Positions 25,940-35,066 of a stretch of 64,000 nt of DNA are shown in pieces. The notes under the pieces are model-generated. The model did not search any database and was not told the origin of the DNA. It saw only the letters and a program-made list of their open reading frames with translations. How positions within the stretch are numbered: position 1 is the stretch's first letter; each line of letters starts with the position of its first letter. This stretch comes from Yersinia enterocolitica subsp. enterocolitica (GTDB lineage: Bacteria; Pseudomonadota; Gammaproteobacteria; Enterobacterales; Enterobacteriaceae). The translations under genes and the position numbers were made by a program. The stretch covers positions 3,224,001-3,288,000 of the forward strand of contig NZ_LR590469.1 in the NCBI RefSeq assembly GCF_901472495.1. The letters are read 5' to 3'.

Positions 25940-27103
25940 TCAGTGCGCCAGCTTGTCCTGCATGGCGTTATACACACTCACCGCCTGTTCCACAACCTCG
26001 CTATCAGCTGGCAGTCCGGAAATTTGAGCAAGAGTGGCTTTCGGCCCTAACTTAGCCAGTAATTCAACCAGCTCCTGTGCTTGCGGGTCTTGCTCACTGC
26101 GGTAGCTCATCGCAGCCGCAATGCCGGTCACCAGGTTATTATGTGGCAACTGATACTCCAAAGTCCCCAATAGCGGTTTGATCAATCGATCACCGGCACT
26201 CAGTTTACGCAGTGGCTGACGACCAACACGCTCAACATCATCGTGCAGATAAGGGTTTTCAAAACGGGAGAGAATTTTTTCGATATAAGCGGCGTGTTTC
26301 TGTGGATCAAACGCATAGCGCTTAATCAGCACCGCACCACTCTCTTCCATCGCACCTTTCACTGTCTGGCGTACCGCAGGATCAAGGATGGCATCACGAA
26401 TGGTTTGGTGACCGGCAAGCTGGCCCAAATAAGCGGTAATAGCGTGCCCGGTGTTCAAAGTGAAGAGTTTACGCTCCACAAAGGCCATCAGATTGTCAGT
26501 CAATTCCATACCCGCGATTTGCGGTGGCTGCCCTTTAAACTGGGTGCCATCAACAATCCACTCGCTGAATGTTTCTACTGTCACAGCCAGAATATCGGTA
26601 CTGCCTGCTTCTGATGGCGGCACAATGCGGTCTACCGCAGAATCAACAAACCCAACATGTTGCTCAACCCATGCCTGCTCACTTTCTGGCAAGGCAGCAA
26701 AAACCTGCTGCTTCAACTGGCTGGTGCCACGCACCATATTCTCACAAGCAATAATATTCAGTGGGCGGGTATTACCTTGTTGATGACGGGTAACCAAACC
26801 TTGTGCCACTGTGCCTGCGATGCGGGCCAGAATTTGTGGGCCAACCGCGGTGGTGACCATATCCGCTTGTGCAATCAGTTCCACCACTTCCGGGCTACCA
26901 CTGTTGACGGCGCTAACATTCTTCACTTCTTCAACACGGGCTTGCTCACCCACCACATTGACCTGATAACTCTTACGCTTATTCAGCTCATCCAATAGCG
27001 GCTGATTAACATCTGCGAAGGTCAGTTGTGCACCGGCATCAGCAAGAAGTTTACCAATGAAGCCCCGGCCAATGTTACCTGCGCCAAAATGTAATGCTTT
27101 CAT
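25940..27103 (-). CDS. mtlD: Mannitol-1-phosphate 5-dehydrogenase MtlD
   Basis: A 387-residue NAD-dependent enzyme converting mannitol-1-phosphate to fructose-6-phosphate. The start MKALHFGAGNIGRGFIG, with its N-terminal Rossmann Gly motif, equals the E. coli start; the longer open frame runs into the ERIC repeat. ENMVRGTSQLKQQV and FVDSAVDRIVP are conserved. An ERIC element lies between it and mtlA. Confidence 0.95.
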   Translation of the reverse strand: MKALHFGAGNIGRGFIGKLLADAGAQLTFADVNQPLLDELNKRKSYQVNVVGEQARVEEVKNVSAVNSGSPEVVELIAQADMVTTAVGPQILARIAGTVAQGLVTRHQQGNTRPLNIIACENMVRGTSQLKQQVFAALPESEQAWVEQHVGFVDSAVDRIVPPSEAGSTDILAVTVETFSEWIVDGTQFKGQPPQIAGMELTDNLMAFVERKLFTLNTGHAITAYLGQLAGHQTIRDAILDPAVRQTVKGAMEESGAVLIKRYAFDPQKHAAYIEKILSRFENPYLHDDVERVGRQPLRKLSAGDRLIKPLLGTLEYQLPHNNLVTGIAAAMSYRSEQDPQAQELVELLAKLGPKATLAQISGLPADSEVVEQAVSVYNAMQDKLAH

Positions 27104-27158
27104 ATTCGTTACCTTTAACTGTGTGGCTGTGAAAGGGCCGCGTACTCCCCACGGCCCT

Positions 27159-27283
27159 ATACTCGTCATACTTCAAGCTGCATGTGCGTTGGCTGCTCTC
27201 TCCATCCCGAATCATTGACTCAAGTCAACTCATCGGGATTTATTCGCTTGCCGCCTTCCTGCAACTCGAATTATTTAGAGTAT
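27159..27283. repeat. ERIC element inside the mtl operon
   Basis: A 125-bp imperfect palindrome with ends ATACTCGTCATACTTCAAGC and CTCGAATTATTTAGAGTAT and the central CAAGTCAACTCATCGGGATT block of Yersinia ERIC repeats. It fills most of the mtlA-mtlD gap and would be transcribed as a long hairpin in the mtl mRNA. Confidence 0.85.
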
Positions 27284-27335
27284 GTTCAGTTATGACTGGG
27301 TGACTTTTTCCACTCAGTGACTTTTTACCGTCAAG

Positions 27336-29258
27336 CTATTTTTTTCCGCCCAATAAATCCAACACTTCTTGTACGCTGGTCGTTTTGCTTAAGCGCTCAA
27401 TGACAGAGTCATCGTCCAGCGCGTTGGTCAGGCTAGTAATGACATGAATGTGCTCATTGTTACGGGCAGCAATACCAATCACCAAGCGAGCCACTTCGTC
27501 TTCTTCATCGCCAAAGCGCACACCTTCAGGGTATTGGCAGAACACCACCCCGGTCTTCAGTACACGATCTTTAGCTTCAATGGTGCCATGTGGCACGGCG
27601 ATAGATTCGCCCAGATAAGTGGAAGTCAGTTTCTCACGTTCCAGCATCGCTTCAACATATTCAGGCTCAACATAGCCGCCTTTCACCAACTGCTCACCGG
27701 CAAAGCGGATAGCCTGTTCTTTGGTTGTCGCATGTTGGTTCAGGAAAACGTTCTCCGCACCCAGTTTGAATAGATTGGCCTCTGATGGCTCAAAGCTATC
27801 ATCCAGTTTCTCAATCACTTTCTGGACAGTTTCTGCACTGCTGCTGGCTTCAACCAGACGAGCCGTCAGGTTGGTATACAACTGACTGTCGAGGAAGTTG
27901 GTCAACGAAATATGCTGTGCCTGCGGCGCATGACGCATGGCGCGCTCGGTCAAATCACGGTGAGTGATCACCAAATCTACATCTTCCGGCAAGTTGTTAA
28001 TGGCGCAGTTGGTCACAGAGATGTGCTTCAAACCGGCATCCAATACTTTCTTACGCAATACACCGGCACCCATCGCACTGGAACCCATACCGGCATCACA
28101 AGCGACGATAATTTTACGCACTGTGCTCAAGTCGCCCGCAGCAGCGGCTGCATTGGCTGCTTGTGCGCCTTTAGATTGCGCTTTCATGTCTTGCATACGA
28201 CGAGTGGCATCTTCCAGGCTGTCTTCTTCGTCGTCTTTGACTTTAGAGGTTTTCAGCAGGATGGCGGAGACCACGAAGGACACGGCAAATGCAGCAGCAA
28301 CCGCGGCAATGTTGGCAAAGTAAGCACCTTTAGGTGTCATTGCCAATACCGCCAGGATAGAACCAGGAGAAGCCGGTGATACCAGACCGCCGTTCAACAC
28401 AGTCAGAGTGAACACACCTGTCATGCCGCCCAGAATTACCGCCAGCAATAAGCGTGGGTTCATCAGAACGTATGGGAAATAGATTTCGTGGATACCACCG
28501 AAGAAGTGGATGATAGCCGCGCCGCCAGCAGATTGCTTGGCGTTACCTCTGCCGAAGAACATGTACGCCATCAACACCCCCATACCTGGGCCTGGGTTAG
28601 CTTCGATCAGGAAGAAGATAGACTTACCGGTTTCAGTCGCCTGTTGGATACCCAAAGGAGAGAAGATACCGTGGTTAATCGCATTATTCAGGAACAGGAT
28701 TTTGGCCGGTTCGACGAAGATAGACGTTAGTGGCAGCAGGTTAAGCTGCACCATGATATGCACGCCTTTCGCCAACACTTGGGATAACACTTCTACCAAT
28801 GGGCCAATTGCCATGAAGGCCAAGATAGCCAACAGCATACCGATGATACCGGCTGAGAAGTTGTTAACCAGCATCTCAAAGCCGCTTTTGATTTTACCTT
28901 CAACCCAGCGGTCAAAGTGTTTGATTGCCCAGCCACCCAGTGGGCCGACAATCATTGCACCGAGGAACATTGGCATATCCGCACCAACGATAACCCCCAT
29001 AGTAGTGATGGCGCCAACCACGCCGCCGCGATCTCCACCCACCAAACGGCCACCGGTAAAACCGATCAGCAATGGCAGCAGGTAGGTGATCATCGGGCCA
29101 ACCAGTTTGGCTAGTGTCTCATTCGGCAGCCAACCCGTTGGAATAAACAGTGCGGTGATAATACCCCAGGCGATAAATGCGCCGATGTTGGGCATAACCA
29201 TATTACTGAGGAATCGGCCAAAATTTTGAATTCTGACCTTTGCGTCTGGTGAAAACAT
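27336..29258 (-). CDS. mtlA: Mannitol-specific PTS permease IICBA (MtlA)
   Basis: A 640-residue permease that imports mannitol and phosphorylates it. Domains in order: membrane IIC (~1-340; GGRLVGGDRGGVVGAI and the GGIHEIYFPYVLM motif), IIB (~380-470; the phosphocysteine in ACDAGMGSSAMGAGVLR) and IIA (~495-640; the phosphohistidine in SIAVPHGTIEAKDRV). Length matches E. coli (637 aa). It heads mtlA-mtlD-mtlR and is preceded by four CRP-like sites. Confidence 0.96.
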   Translation of the reverse strand: MFSPDAKVRIQNFGRFLSNMVMPNIGAFIAWGIITALFIPTGWLPNETLAKLVGPMITYLLPLLIGFTGGRLVGGDRGGVVGAITTMGVIVGADMPMFLGAMIVGPLGGWAIKHFDRWVEGKIKSGFEMLVNNFSAGIIGMLLAILAFMAIGPLVEVLSQVLAKGVHIMVQLNLLPLTSIFVEPAKILFLNNAINHGIFSPLGIQQATETGKSIFFLIEANPGPGMGVLMAYMFFGRGNAKQSAGGAAIIHFFGGIHEIYFPYVLMNPRLLLAVILGGMTGVFTLTVLNGGLVSPASPGSILAVLAMTPKGAYFANIAAVAAAFAVSFVVSAILLKTSKVKDDEEDSLEDATRRMQDMKAQSKGAQAANAAAAAGDLSTVRKIIVACDAGMGSSAMGAGVLRKKVLDAGLKHISVTNCAINNLPEDVDLVITHRDLTERAMRHAPQAQHISLTNFLDSQLYTNLTARLVEASSSAETVQKVIEKLDDSFEPSEANLFKLGAENVFLNQHATTKEQAIRFAGEQLVKGGYVEPEYVEAMLEREKLTSTYLGESIAVPHGTIEAKDRVLKTGVVFCQYPEGVRFGDEEDEVARLVIGIAARNNEHIHVITSLTNALDDDSVIERLSKTTSVQEVLDLLGGKK

Positions 29259-29416
29259 AAAACACCCCTATTGGTACGCGCTAACAATAAGAGCGCGATA
29301 TAATTGTTTTGTTGAGGCAGTTCTGCAAAACCCGCCGGTGTTATCGAATACAAACACGCTGTATGCAAAACAAACTCTAGCATGCTCTTTTACTCACGCG
29401 TAGCTCACCTATTTTA

Positions 29417-29432
29417 TGTGACACAAATCACA
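29417..29432. promoter_or_regulatory. CRP site 1 upstream of mtlA
   Basis: TGTGA-CACAAA-TCACA, a perfect match to the CRP half-sites with 6-bp spacer, ~160 bp upstream of mtlA. It is the first of four. Confidence 0.8.
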
Positions 29433-29460
29433 CAAAAGCACCCACTACAGGGGGCAATTT

Positions 29461-29476
29461 AGTGATTAAGATCACA
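29461..29476. promoter_or_regulatory. CRP site 2 upstream of mtlA
   Basis: AGTGA-TTAAGA-TCACA, 9 of 10 half-site positions; centre 44 bp from site 1. Confidence 0.7.
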
Positions 29477-29520
29477 CTATTTGGGTGTAATAAAGCCACG
29501 GGGGATAATTTTTAAGCTAA

Positions 29521-29567
29521 AAATGACCATTATAGTGATTTAAATCACATTTTTATAATGGTCATTT
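29521..29567. promoter_or_regulatory. Nested palindrome containing CRP site 3 of mtlA
   Basis: An outer perfect 14-bp inverted repeat (AAATGACCATTATA at 29521-29534, TATAATGGTCATTT at 29554-29567) encloses AGTGA-TTTAAA-TCACA (29534-29549), a third CRP-like site. The outer arms could bind a separate regulator such as MtlR or form a cruciform; which one is not readable. Confidence 0.65.
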
Positions 29568-29577
29568 GTTTTGAAAA

Positions 29578-29593
29578 TGTGATGTTAATCACA
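29578..29593. promoter_or_regulatory. CRP site 4 upstream of mtlA
   Basis: TGTGA-TGTTAA-TCACA, a perfect half-site match; centre 44 bp from site 3. Confidence 0.75.
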
Positions 29594-29767
29594 AGTTATT
29601 TTTGTTCGCGGAAGCAGGATGAGACATTCATCCACCCAATACATCGATATTGAACCACCGCCAGATAAATGTGTAATAAAACAACAGGAGGAGGGAGGCA
29701 CACGATTGGAGCGGGTTTCGGTTGATATTCGATTTGTTTTCATTGCTGGCTTTGCCGCCTCAACCGA

Positions 29768-29943
29768 GCAGGAGGGCAAGCCGGCCCTCCTGCACCTGCG
29801 GCTTGCGCGAAATATTGCCCTACGGGTAAACCGTCTACGTCTTTCGGGCTGACGAGCCAGCGCGATTCGCTCCTGCTCAAGCGCGCTTTTCGCGGCCGTC
29901 CATGGCCGCTCACTCGGCCCTCCATCCTTGTCGGCAATATTTC
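29768..29943. repeat. Non-coding structured region with inverted-repeat frame (mtlA-yiaF gap, part 1)
   Basis: Contains a perfect 10-bp hairpin (GCAGGAGGGC / GCCCTCCTGC, 29768-29793), an 11-bp inverted repeat (GAAATATTGCC at 29809-29819 and GGCAATATTTC at 29933-29943) and an inner GCGGCC / GGCCGC hairpin (29892-29909). Open frames here are short and follow the palindromes, so I read it as non-coding repeat DNA. 29594-29767 holds nothing I recognise. Confidence 0.5.
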
Positions 29944-29989
29944 TGATTGCGCTCAAGGTCAAAAGAGAAAATCAAAACCATAGTCTTTA

Positions 29990-30262
29990 GGTTTTGAAGT
30001 TTAAAAGCACATTTGAGCCGCCGAGTGAAGAATGTAGCAAGGGGAATCCGGCATGGACGCCGGATTTAGGCGTCACGCGGAAGGACCCGCGTAAAGCCGT
30101 CCCGCCAGCGTAATGATGAATCGAGGGCACCCACGCAGTGGGCAGGTGATTCGTGCGCAAGCGCGGGGTTCCAAGGGGGTCACGCGCTTGTGACCCCTTT
30201 GGCGGTTGAGGCTACGGAGACAAGTTAATCACTGAACTCATGTCAACCGAACCGATCACCAA
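29990..30262. repeat. Intergenic repeat, long copy, with a chain of hairpins
   Basis: Shares its ends with 58655-58795 (ACATTTGAGC, CCGAGTGAAGAATG, then GCGGTTGAGGC and ACCGAA). Successive hairpins lie at 30045-30066 (AATCCGGC/GCCGGATT), 30075-30092 (ACGCGG/CCGCGT), about 30130-30142 (CCCAC/GTGGG) and 30176-30197 (GGGGTCAC/GTGACCCC). Family name unknown. The last hairpin recurs in the other copy with a compensatory change. Confidence 0.6.
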
Positions 30263-30276
30263 ATCAGCCAAAACCA

Positions 30277-30996
30277 TCACTGCATGACACTCATTACACT
30301 CTTCTGTGCTGCCATCATCGCCGGATACTTGGCGACCAGATTAGCCATCATCGCGTTATATTGTGCCGCTTGTTGTGCAGTTTGGAATTGAACCCCACCA
30401 TTATTGAAAGTGACTTGAGTCCCCTGCTGTTGCAAGAAATCCCCAACCTGGGCCAGATCCTGCACAAAGGCAGAAACCACTGGAACCGCCGGAATCAACA
30501 CATTGGTCGGCTGAGTGACCACATTATCAAAGACTTTATTAAACACCACTTTCAAGTCGTCTGGCTGCTTCAATGCTGCCACAGCACTATCCGCCTGTGT
30601 TTTGGCTGTGCGAATTTGCTGCACTAACAGATTTAAAGCACCCGCTGACTGCTGCAATGCATCACGTTTATTGAGGTAATCCTGAGCGACACGAATCTCA
30701 TTGATTTGTGCGATAGCGGGCGTCAGGCTGGCATCCACAGACTTACTGAGTTGCTGGGAAAAAGTGACTAAAATCGCATAATCGCTGACATAAGGGCCAA
30801 ACTTCTGCTTTTGATCTTCACTCAGCGTTGGCAGTTTCATCCCACTGCGCATCACCGTGTTTTGCAAATAATCAATAAAAGCCTTACGTTGTTCTGGTTC
30901 TTTATCCCCACAGGCAGTTAATTGGAACACTACCAATAACGCCAGCAATGGCGCTAACCAACGTGAATATCGGGCCGTATTCAGTGCAAAAGTCAT
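30277..30996 (-). CDS. yiaF: DUF3053 lipoprotein YiaF
   Basis: A 239-residue envelope protein with a lipoprotein signal: LALLVVFQLTAC gives the lipobox Cys at ~29, followed by GDKEPEQRKAFIDYLQ. The rest is helical and Gln/Ala-rich, as in E. coli YiaF (236 aa). Residue +2 after the Cys is Gly, so outer-membrane sorting is likely. Function unknown. In E. coli yiaF lies next to ghrB (yiaE) and yiaD, which here are ~9 kb to the right. Confidence 0.85.
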   Translation of the reverse strand: MTFALNTARYSRWLAPLLALLVVFQLTACGDKEPEQRKAFIDYLQNTVMRSGMKLPTLSEDQKQKFGPYVSDYAILVTFSQQLSKSVDASLTPAIAQINEIRVAQDYLNKRDALQQSAGALNLLVQQIRTAKTQADSAVAALKQPDDLKVVFNKVFDNVVTQPTNVLIPAVPVVSAFVQDLAQVGDFLQQQGTQVTFNNGGVQFQTAQQAAQYNAMMANLVAKYPAMMAAQKSVMSVMQ

Positions 30997-31087
30997 GTGA
31001 AACTACTCCTATGATAAGTACTTATTTTCACAACATCCTATTCTTATCACCCAACTCCAGTATTAAGAATAGCTAAGGGGAGCGATA

Positions 31088-31210
<123 letters not shown>

Positions 31211-31243
31211 ACTACGCTCCCCTATTGCCAAGCAAGAACAGGA

Positions 31244-33313
31244 TTACTGCAACAGAGAAATATCAGCAACCTGCAAGAACAACTCACGCAGTTTACTCAA
31301 CAATGTCAGTCGGTTAACCCGCACGGCATCATCTTCATCCATCACCATTACGCTTTCAAAGAACTCATCAACCGTTTCCCGCAGCGCCGCCAGTTCAACC
31401 AGTGCTTCCTGGTATTGACCTGCCGCAAACACCGGTTCGAGCTTATCGCGCAACACCACCAGATGTGTTGCCAGCTTCAACTCTGCCGGTTCTTTTAACA
31501 CAGAAGCACGAACGTGGTCATTCAGCTTATCAGTGGATTTCGCCAAAATATTCGACACACGTTTGTTCGCTGCAGCCAGTGCCGCAGCCGCGTCCAATGT
31601 GCGGAAATAAGTTACCGCTTTTACCCGAGCATCAAAATCAGCTGGACGGGTTGGGCGGCGGGCCAATACCGCCTGAATGGTATCAACGCTATGACCTTCA
31701 TCCTGATACCAGGCACGGAAGCGGCCCAGCATAAACTCAATCACTTCATCGACCACTTTGGTGTTGGTCAGCTTGCTACCATACAGGCGCACGGCCTCTT
31801 CGGTCAGCGTTTGCAGATCCAGCGGCAAATTCTTCTCAACGATAATACGCAATACACCTAGTGCAGCGCGGCGCAGAGCAAATGGGTCTTTATCGCCTTT
31901 CGGATGTTGACCGATACCGAAAATACCCGCCAAGGTGTCCATTTTATCGGCAATAGCCAATGCGCAAGCCACCGGATTTGACGGCAAATCATCACCGGCA
32001 AAACGTGGCTGATATTGCTCATTCAGCGCGACCGCAACATCTTCAGCTTCACCGTCGTGACGAGCATAGTGCATCCCCATCACACCTTGGGTATCAGTGA
32101 ATTCGAATACCATATTGGTCATCAGATCGCACTTGGACAGCAAACCGGCACGAGTGGCATGATTAACATCGGCACCAATCTGGGCGGCAACCCACCCGGC
32201 CAGCGCCTGAATACGATCAGTCTTATCGCGCAGGGTGCCCAATTGCTGTTGGAACAGCACGGTTTCCAGGCGTGGCAAATTGTCTTCCAGGCGTTTTTTA
32301 CGGTCAGTTTTAAAGAAGAACTCCGCATCCGCCAGACGTGGGCGCACCACTTTCTCGTTACCCGAGATAATCTGTTGAGGATCTTTCGATTCGATGTTGG
32401 CAACAAAAATGAAGTTGGGCAGCAAGTTACCCGCAGTGTCGTAAACTGGGAAATACTTCTGGTCACCCTTCATGGTGTACACCAGTGCTTCCGCTGGAAC
32501 TGCCAGGAATTTCTCTTCAAATTTGGCGGTCAACACCACCGGCCATTCAACCAGCGACGCCACTTCTTCCAGCAAACTTTCACTCAGATCAGCAACACCG
32601 CCAATCTTCTGTGCGGCTAATTCTGCATCACGCTTAATGATAGCTTTGCGTAATTCATAATCAGCGATAACTTTACCGCGTTCCTGCAAGACTTGCGGGT
32701 ATTGATCGGCATTATCGAGCGTAAACTCAGGTTCCCCCATAAAGCGGTGACCGCGAATAATACGATCTGAATCGATACCTAATACCGTGCCAGGAATGAC
32801 TTCGGAACCTAACAGCATAGTCACGGTATGAACCGGGCGAACGAATTGGGTGTCTTTATCACCCCATCGCATCAGCTTAGGAATAGGCAGTTTGCTCAGT
32901 GCGGTATTGACCATCCCCGCCAGCAACAACTGCGCTGATTGACCTTTGACATGCGCGCGATACAGCAGCCATTCGCCTTTATCGGTAACCAAACGCTCTG
33001 CCTGATCAACAGTAATACCACAGCCGCGCGCCCAACCCTCAGCCGCTTTGCTTGGTTTACCTTCAGCATCAAATGCTTGCGCGATTGCCGGGCCACGTTT
33101 TTCGACTTCACGATCAGCCTGAGTCGCACTTAAATTAGTGACTTTTAACGCCAAACGGCGCGGTGCGGCATACCAAATAACCTCACCGTAAAGCAAGTTG
33201 GCGTTATTGAGCTCAGCCGTAAAATTGGCAGCAAAAGATTCGGCCAGAGAACGAAGAGCCTTCGGCGGCAACTCTTCCGTGCCGATTTCCACCAGGAAAG
33301 TCTGTTGAGTCAT
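31244..33313 (-). CDS. glyS: Glycyl-tRNA synthetase beta subunit
   Basis: A 689-residue protein, the same length as in E. coli, forming the alpha2beta2 class II synthetase with GlyQ. It begins MTQQTFLVEIGTEELPPKALR, the family signature. The C-terminal anticodon-binding part includes NRLTLLSKLRELFLQVADIS. It follows glyQ by 9 bp. Confidence 0.97.
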   Translation of the reverse strand: MTQQTFLVEIGTEELPPKALRSLAESFAANFTAELNNANLLYGEVIWYAAPRRLALKVTNLSATQADREVEKRGPAIAQAFDAEGKPSKAAEGWARGCGITVDQAERLVTDKGEWLLYRAHVKGQSAQLLLAGMVNTALSKLPIPKLMRWGDKDTQFVRPVHTVTMLLGSEVIPGTVLGIDSDRIIRGHRFMGEPEFTLDNADQYPQVLQERGKVIADYELRKAIIKRDAELAAQKIGGVADLSESLLEEVASLVEWPVVLTAKFEEKFLAVPAEALVYTMKGDQKYFPVYDTAGNLLPNFIFVANIESKDPQQIISGNEKVVRPRLADAEFFFKTDRKKRLEDNLPRLETVLFQQQLGTLRDKTDRIQALAGWVAAQIGADVNHATRAGLLSKCDLMTNMVFEFTDTQGVMGMHYARHDGEAEDVAVALNEQYQPRFAGDDLPSNPVACALAIADKMDTLAGIFGIGQHPKGDKDPFALRRAALGVLRIIVEKNLPLDLQTLTEEAVRLYGSKLTNTKVVDEVIEFMLGRFRAWYQDEGHSVDTIQAVLARRPTRPADFDARVKAVTYFRTLDAAAALAAANKRVSNILAKSTDKLNDHVRASVLKEPAELKLATHLVVLRDKLEPVFAAGQYQEALVELAALRETVDEFFESVMVMDEDDAVRVNRLTLLSKLRELFLQVADISLLQ

Positions 33314-33322
33314 GACAGCCTC

Positions 33323-34237
33323 TTAGTTCTGATTCTTTTTGCACATAGGGAAGCCCAATGCCTCGCGGGAAGCATAATAAGCCTCGGCGACAGCTTTGGT
33401 CAGCGTACGAATGCGCAGAATATAACGCTGACGCTCAGTCACCGAGATGGCTTTACGGGCGTCTAGCAGGTTAAAGGTGTGGCCCGCTTTCAGAATACGT
33501 TCGTAAGCCGGCAGCGGCAGTGGGACTTCCAACGCCAGCAGTGACTGGGCCTCTTTCTCATATTGCTCGAAGCAGGAGAACAGGAAGTCCACATCGGCGT
33601 ATTCAAAGTTATAGGTGGATTGCTCCACTTCATTTTGATGATAAATATCGCCGTAGGTGGTTGTACCCAGTGGGCCGTCACACCAAATCAGGTCATAAAC
33701 GCTATCTACGCCCTGGATGTACATTGCCAAACGTTCCAGACCATAAGTTATTTCGCCGGTGACCGGTTTACATTCCAAACCGCCCACTTGCTGGAAGTAA
33801 GTGAACTGCGTCACTTCCATGCCGTTTAGCCACACTTCCCAGCCCAGACCCCAGGCACCCAGCGTTGGGTTCTCCCAGTTATCTTCGACAAAGCGAATGT
33901 CGTGAATCAGCGGGTCCAGACCCAGCTCTTTCAATGAACCTAAATAGAGTTCCTGAATGTTGTCTGGTGAAGGTTTGATAATGACCTGGAACTGATAATA
34001 GTGTTGCAGGCGATTGGGGTTCTCACCGTAGCGACCATCGGTCGGGCGGCGTGAAGGTTGTACATAAGCGGCAGCGATTGGCTCTGGGCCAAGTGCACGC
34101 AGGCAGGTCATTGGGTGGGAGGTACCCGCGCCGACTTCCATGTCCAGTGGTTGAACAATGGTGCAGCCTTGGCGCGCCCAATAGTCCTGTAACGTCAGGA
34201 TCAGGCCCTGAAAGGTCTTGGTATCAAACTTTTGCAT
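33323..34237 (-). CDS. glyQ: Glycyl-tRNA synthetase alpha subunit
   Basis: A 304-residue catalytic subunit (E. coli 303 aa) holding the class II motifs: TIVQPLDMEVGAGTSHP, PSRRPTDGRYGENPNRLQHY and GLERLAMYIQG. First gene of glyQS; the 256-bp gap to tag upstream should hold its promoter, though I could not define a convincing one. Confidence 0.97.
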   Translation of the reverse strand: MQKFDTKTFQGLILTLQDYWARQGCTIVQPLDMEVGAGTSHPMTCLRALGPEPIAAAYVQPSRRPTDGRYGENPNRLQHYYQFQVIIKPSPDNIQELYLGSLKELGLDPLIHDIRFVEDNWENPTLGAWGLGWEVWLNGMEVTQFTYFQQVGGLECKPVTGEITYGLERLAMYIQGVDSVYDLIWCDGPLGTTTYGDIYHQNEVEQSTYNFEYADVDFLFSCFEQYEKEAQSLLALEVPLPLPAYERILKAGHTFNLLDARKAISVTERQRYILRIRTLTKAVAEAYYASREALGFPMCKKNQN

Positions 34238-34493
34238 GTTGGATTCGCACGCGATACAAGTGGATTAAAATGGAATGGGTCAGTATACCCGTTGACCGTA
34301 AGATATACAGCCAGAATCCGGTAAGATGCAACAATCAAAGCAGATTTGTCGATAAAATGAGCCTTTAATTGGATTCCAACGAATAATTTTGCACAATTCC
34401 CCCCAAGGTAAAGAATCTGTCGATAGGTTGCTAATCAGTCAATGAACAGCGATCATTCCCCACTAAAATCGGCAATACAAAGGAAGACGAATA

Positions 34494-35066
34494 ATGAGCC
34501 TACAACGCTGCGGTTGGGTAACAACGGATCCGCTCTATCTGGCTTATCACGATACTGAATGGGGAATTCCACGTACCGACAGCCAGGCATTATTCGAAAT
34601 GCTGTGCCTCGAAGGTCAACAAGCTGGGCTTTCATGGATAACCGTGCTGAAAAAACGCGAACACTATCGCAAATGCTTTCATAACTTTGATCCGGTGCGT
34701 GTGGCGAAAATGGGGCCAGAAGAGGTTGAAAAGCTGGTGCTGGATAGCGGCATCATCCGCCATCGCGGAAAGATTCAGGCGATTATCACCAATGCGCAGG
34801 CCTATCTGGCAATGGAAGCCAACGGCGAAGACTTTTCGCATTTTATCTGGGGTTTCGTCGATGGCGAGCCAAAAGTTAACCATTGGTGGTGTTTGGCGGA
34901 ATGCCCAGCAACAACCCCCATCTCAGATGCGATGTCTAAGGCACTCAAAAAAAGAGGTTTTAAGTTTATCGGTTCCACTATTTGCTATGCATTTATGCAA
35001 GCCAGTGGCCTGGTGAACGATCATCTGGCGAGCTGTTTCTGCCATCCGGATAATGCAGCGAAATGA
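34494..35066 (+). CDS. tag: DNA-3-methyladenine glycosylase I
   Basis: A 190-residue base-excision glycosylase removing 3-methyladenine. Starts MSLQRCGWVTTDPLYLAYHDTEWG. The zinc ligands of the family are visible (N-terminal Cys6 and the His in YHDTEWG; C-terminal His and Cys in NDHLASCFCHP), as is the substrate-pocket Glu in LCLEGQQAGLSW. It overlaps yiaC by 4 bp, as a tag-yiaC pair also seen in E. coli. Confidence 0.95.
   Translation: MSLQRCGWVTTDPLYLAYHDTEWGIPRTDSQALFEMLCLEGQQAGLSWITVLKKREHYRKCFHNFDPVRVAKMGPEEVEKLVLDSGIIRHRGKIQAIITNAQAYLAMEANGEDFSHFIWGFVDGEPKVNHWWCLAECPATTPISDAMSKALKKRGFKFIGSTICYAFMQASGLVNDHLASCFCHPDNAAK

Noticed and set aside
29585..29962. 125-residue open frame on the minus strand after mtlA
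   Set aside because: Arg/Ser-rich product follows palindromic repeats; no start signal or family resemblance.
32015..32620. 201-residue open frame opposite glyS
   Set aside because: Lies wholly within glyS, whose protein is colinear with the E. coli subunit.
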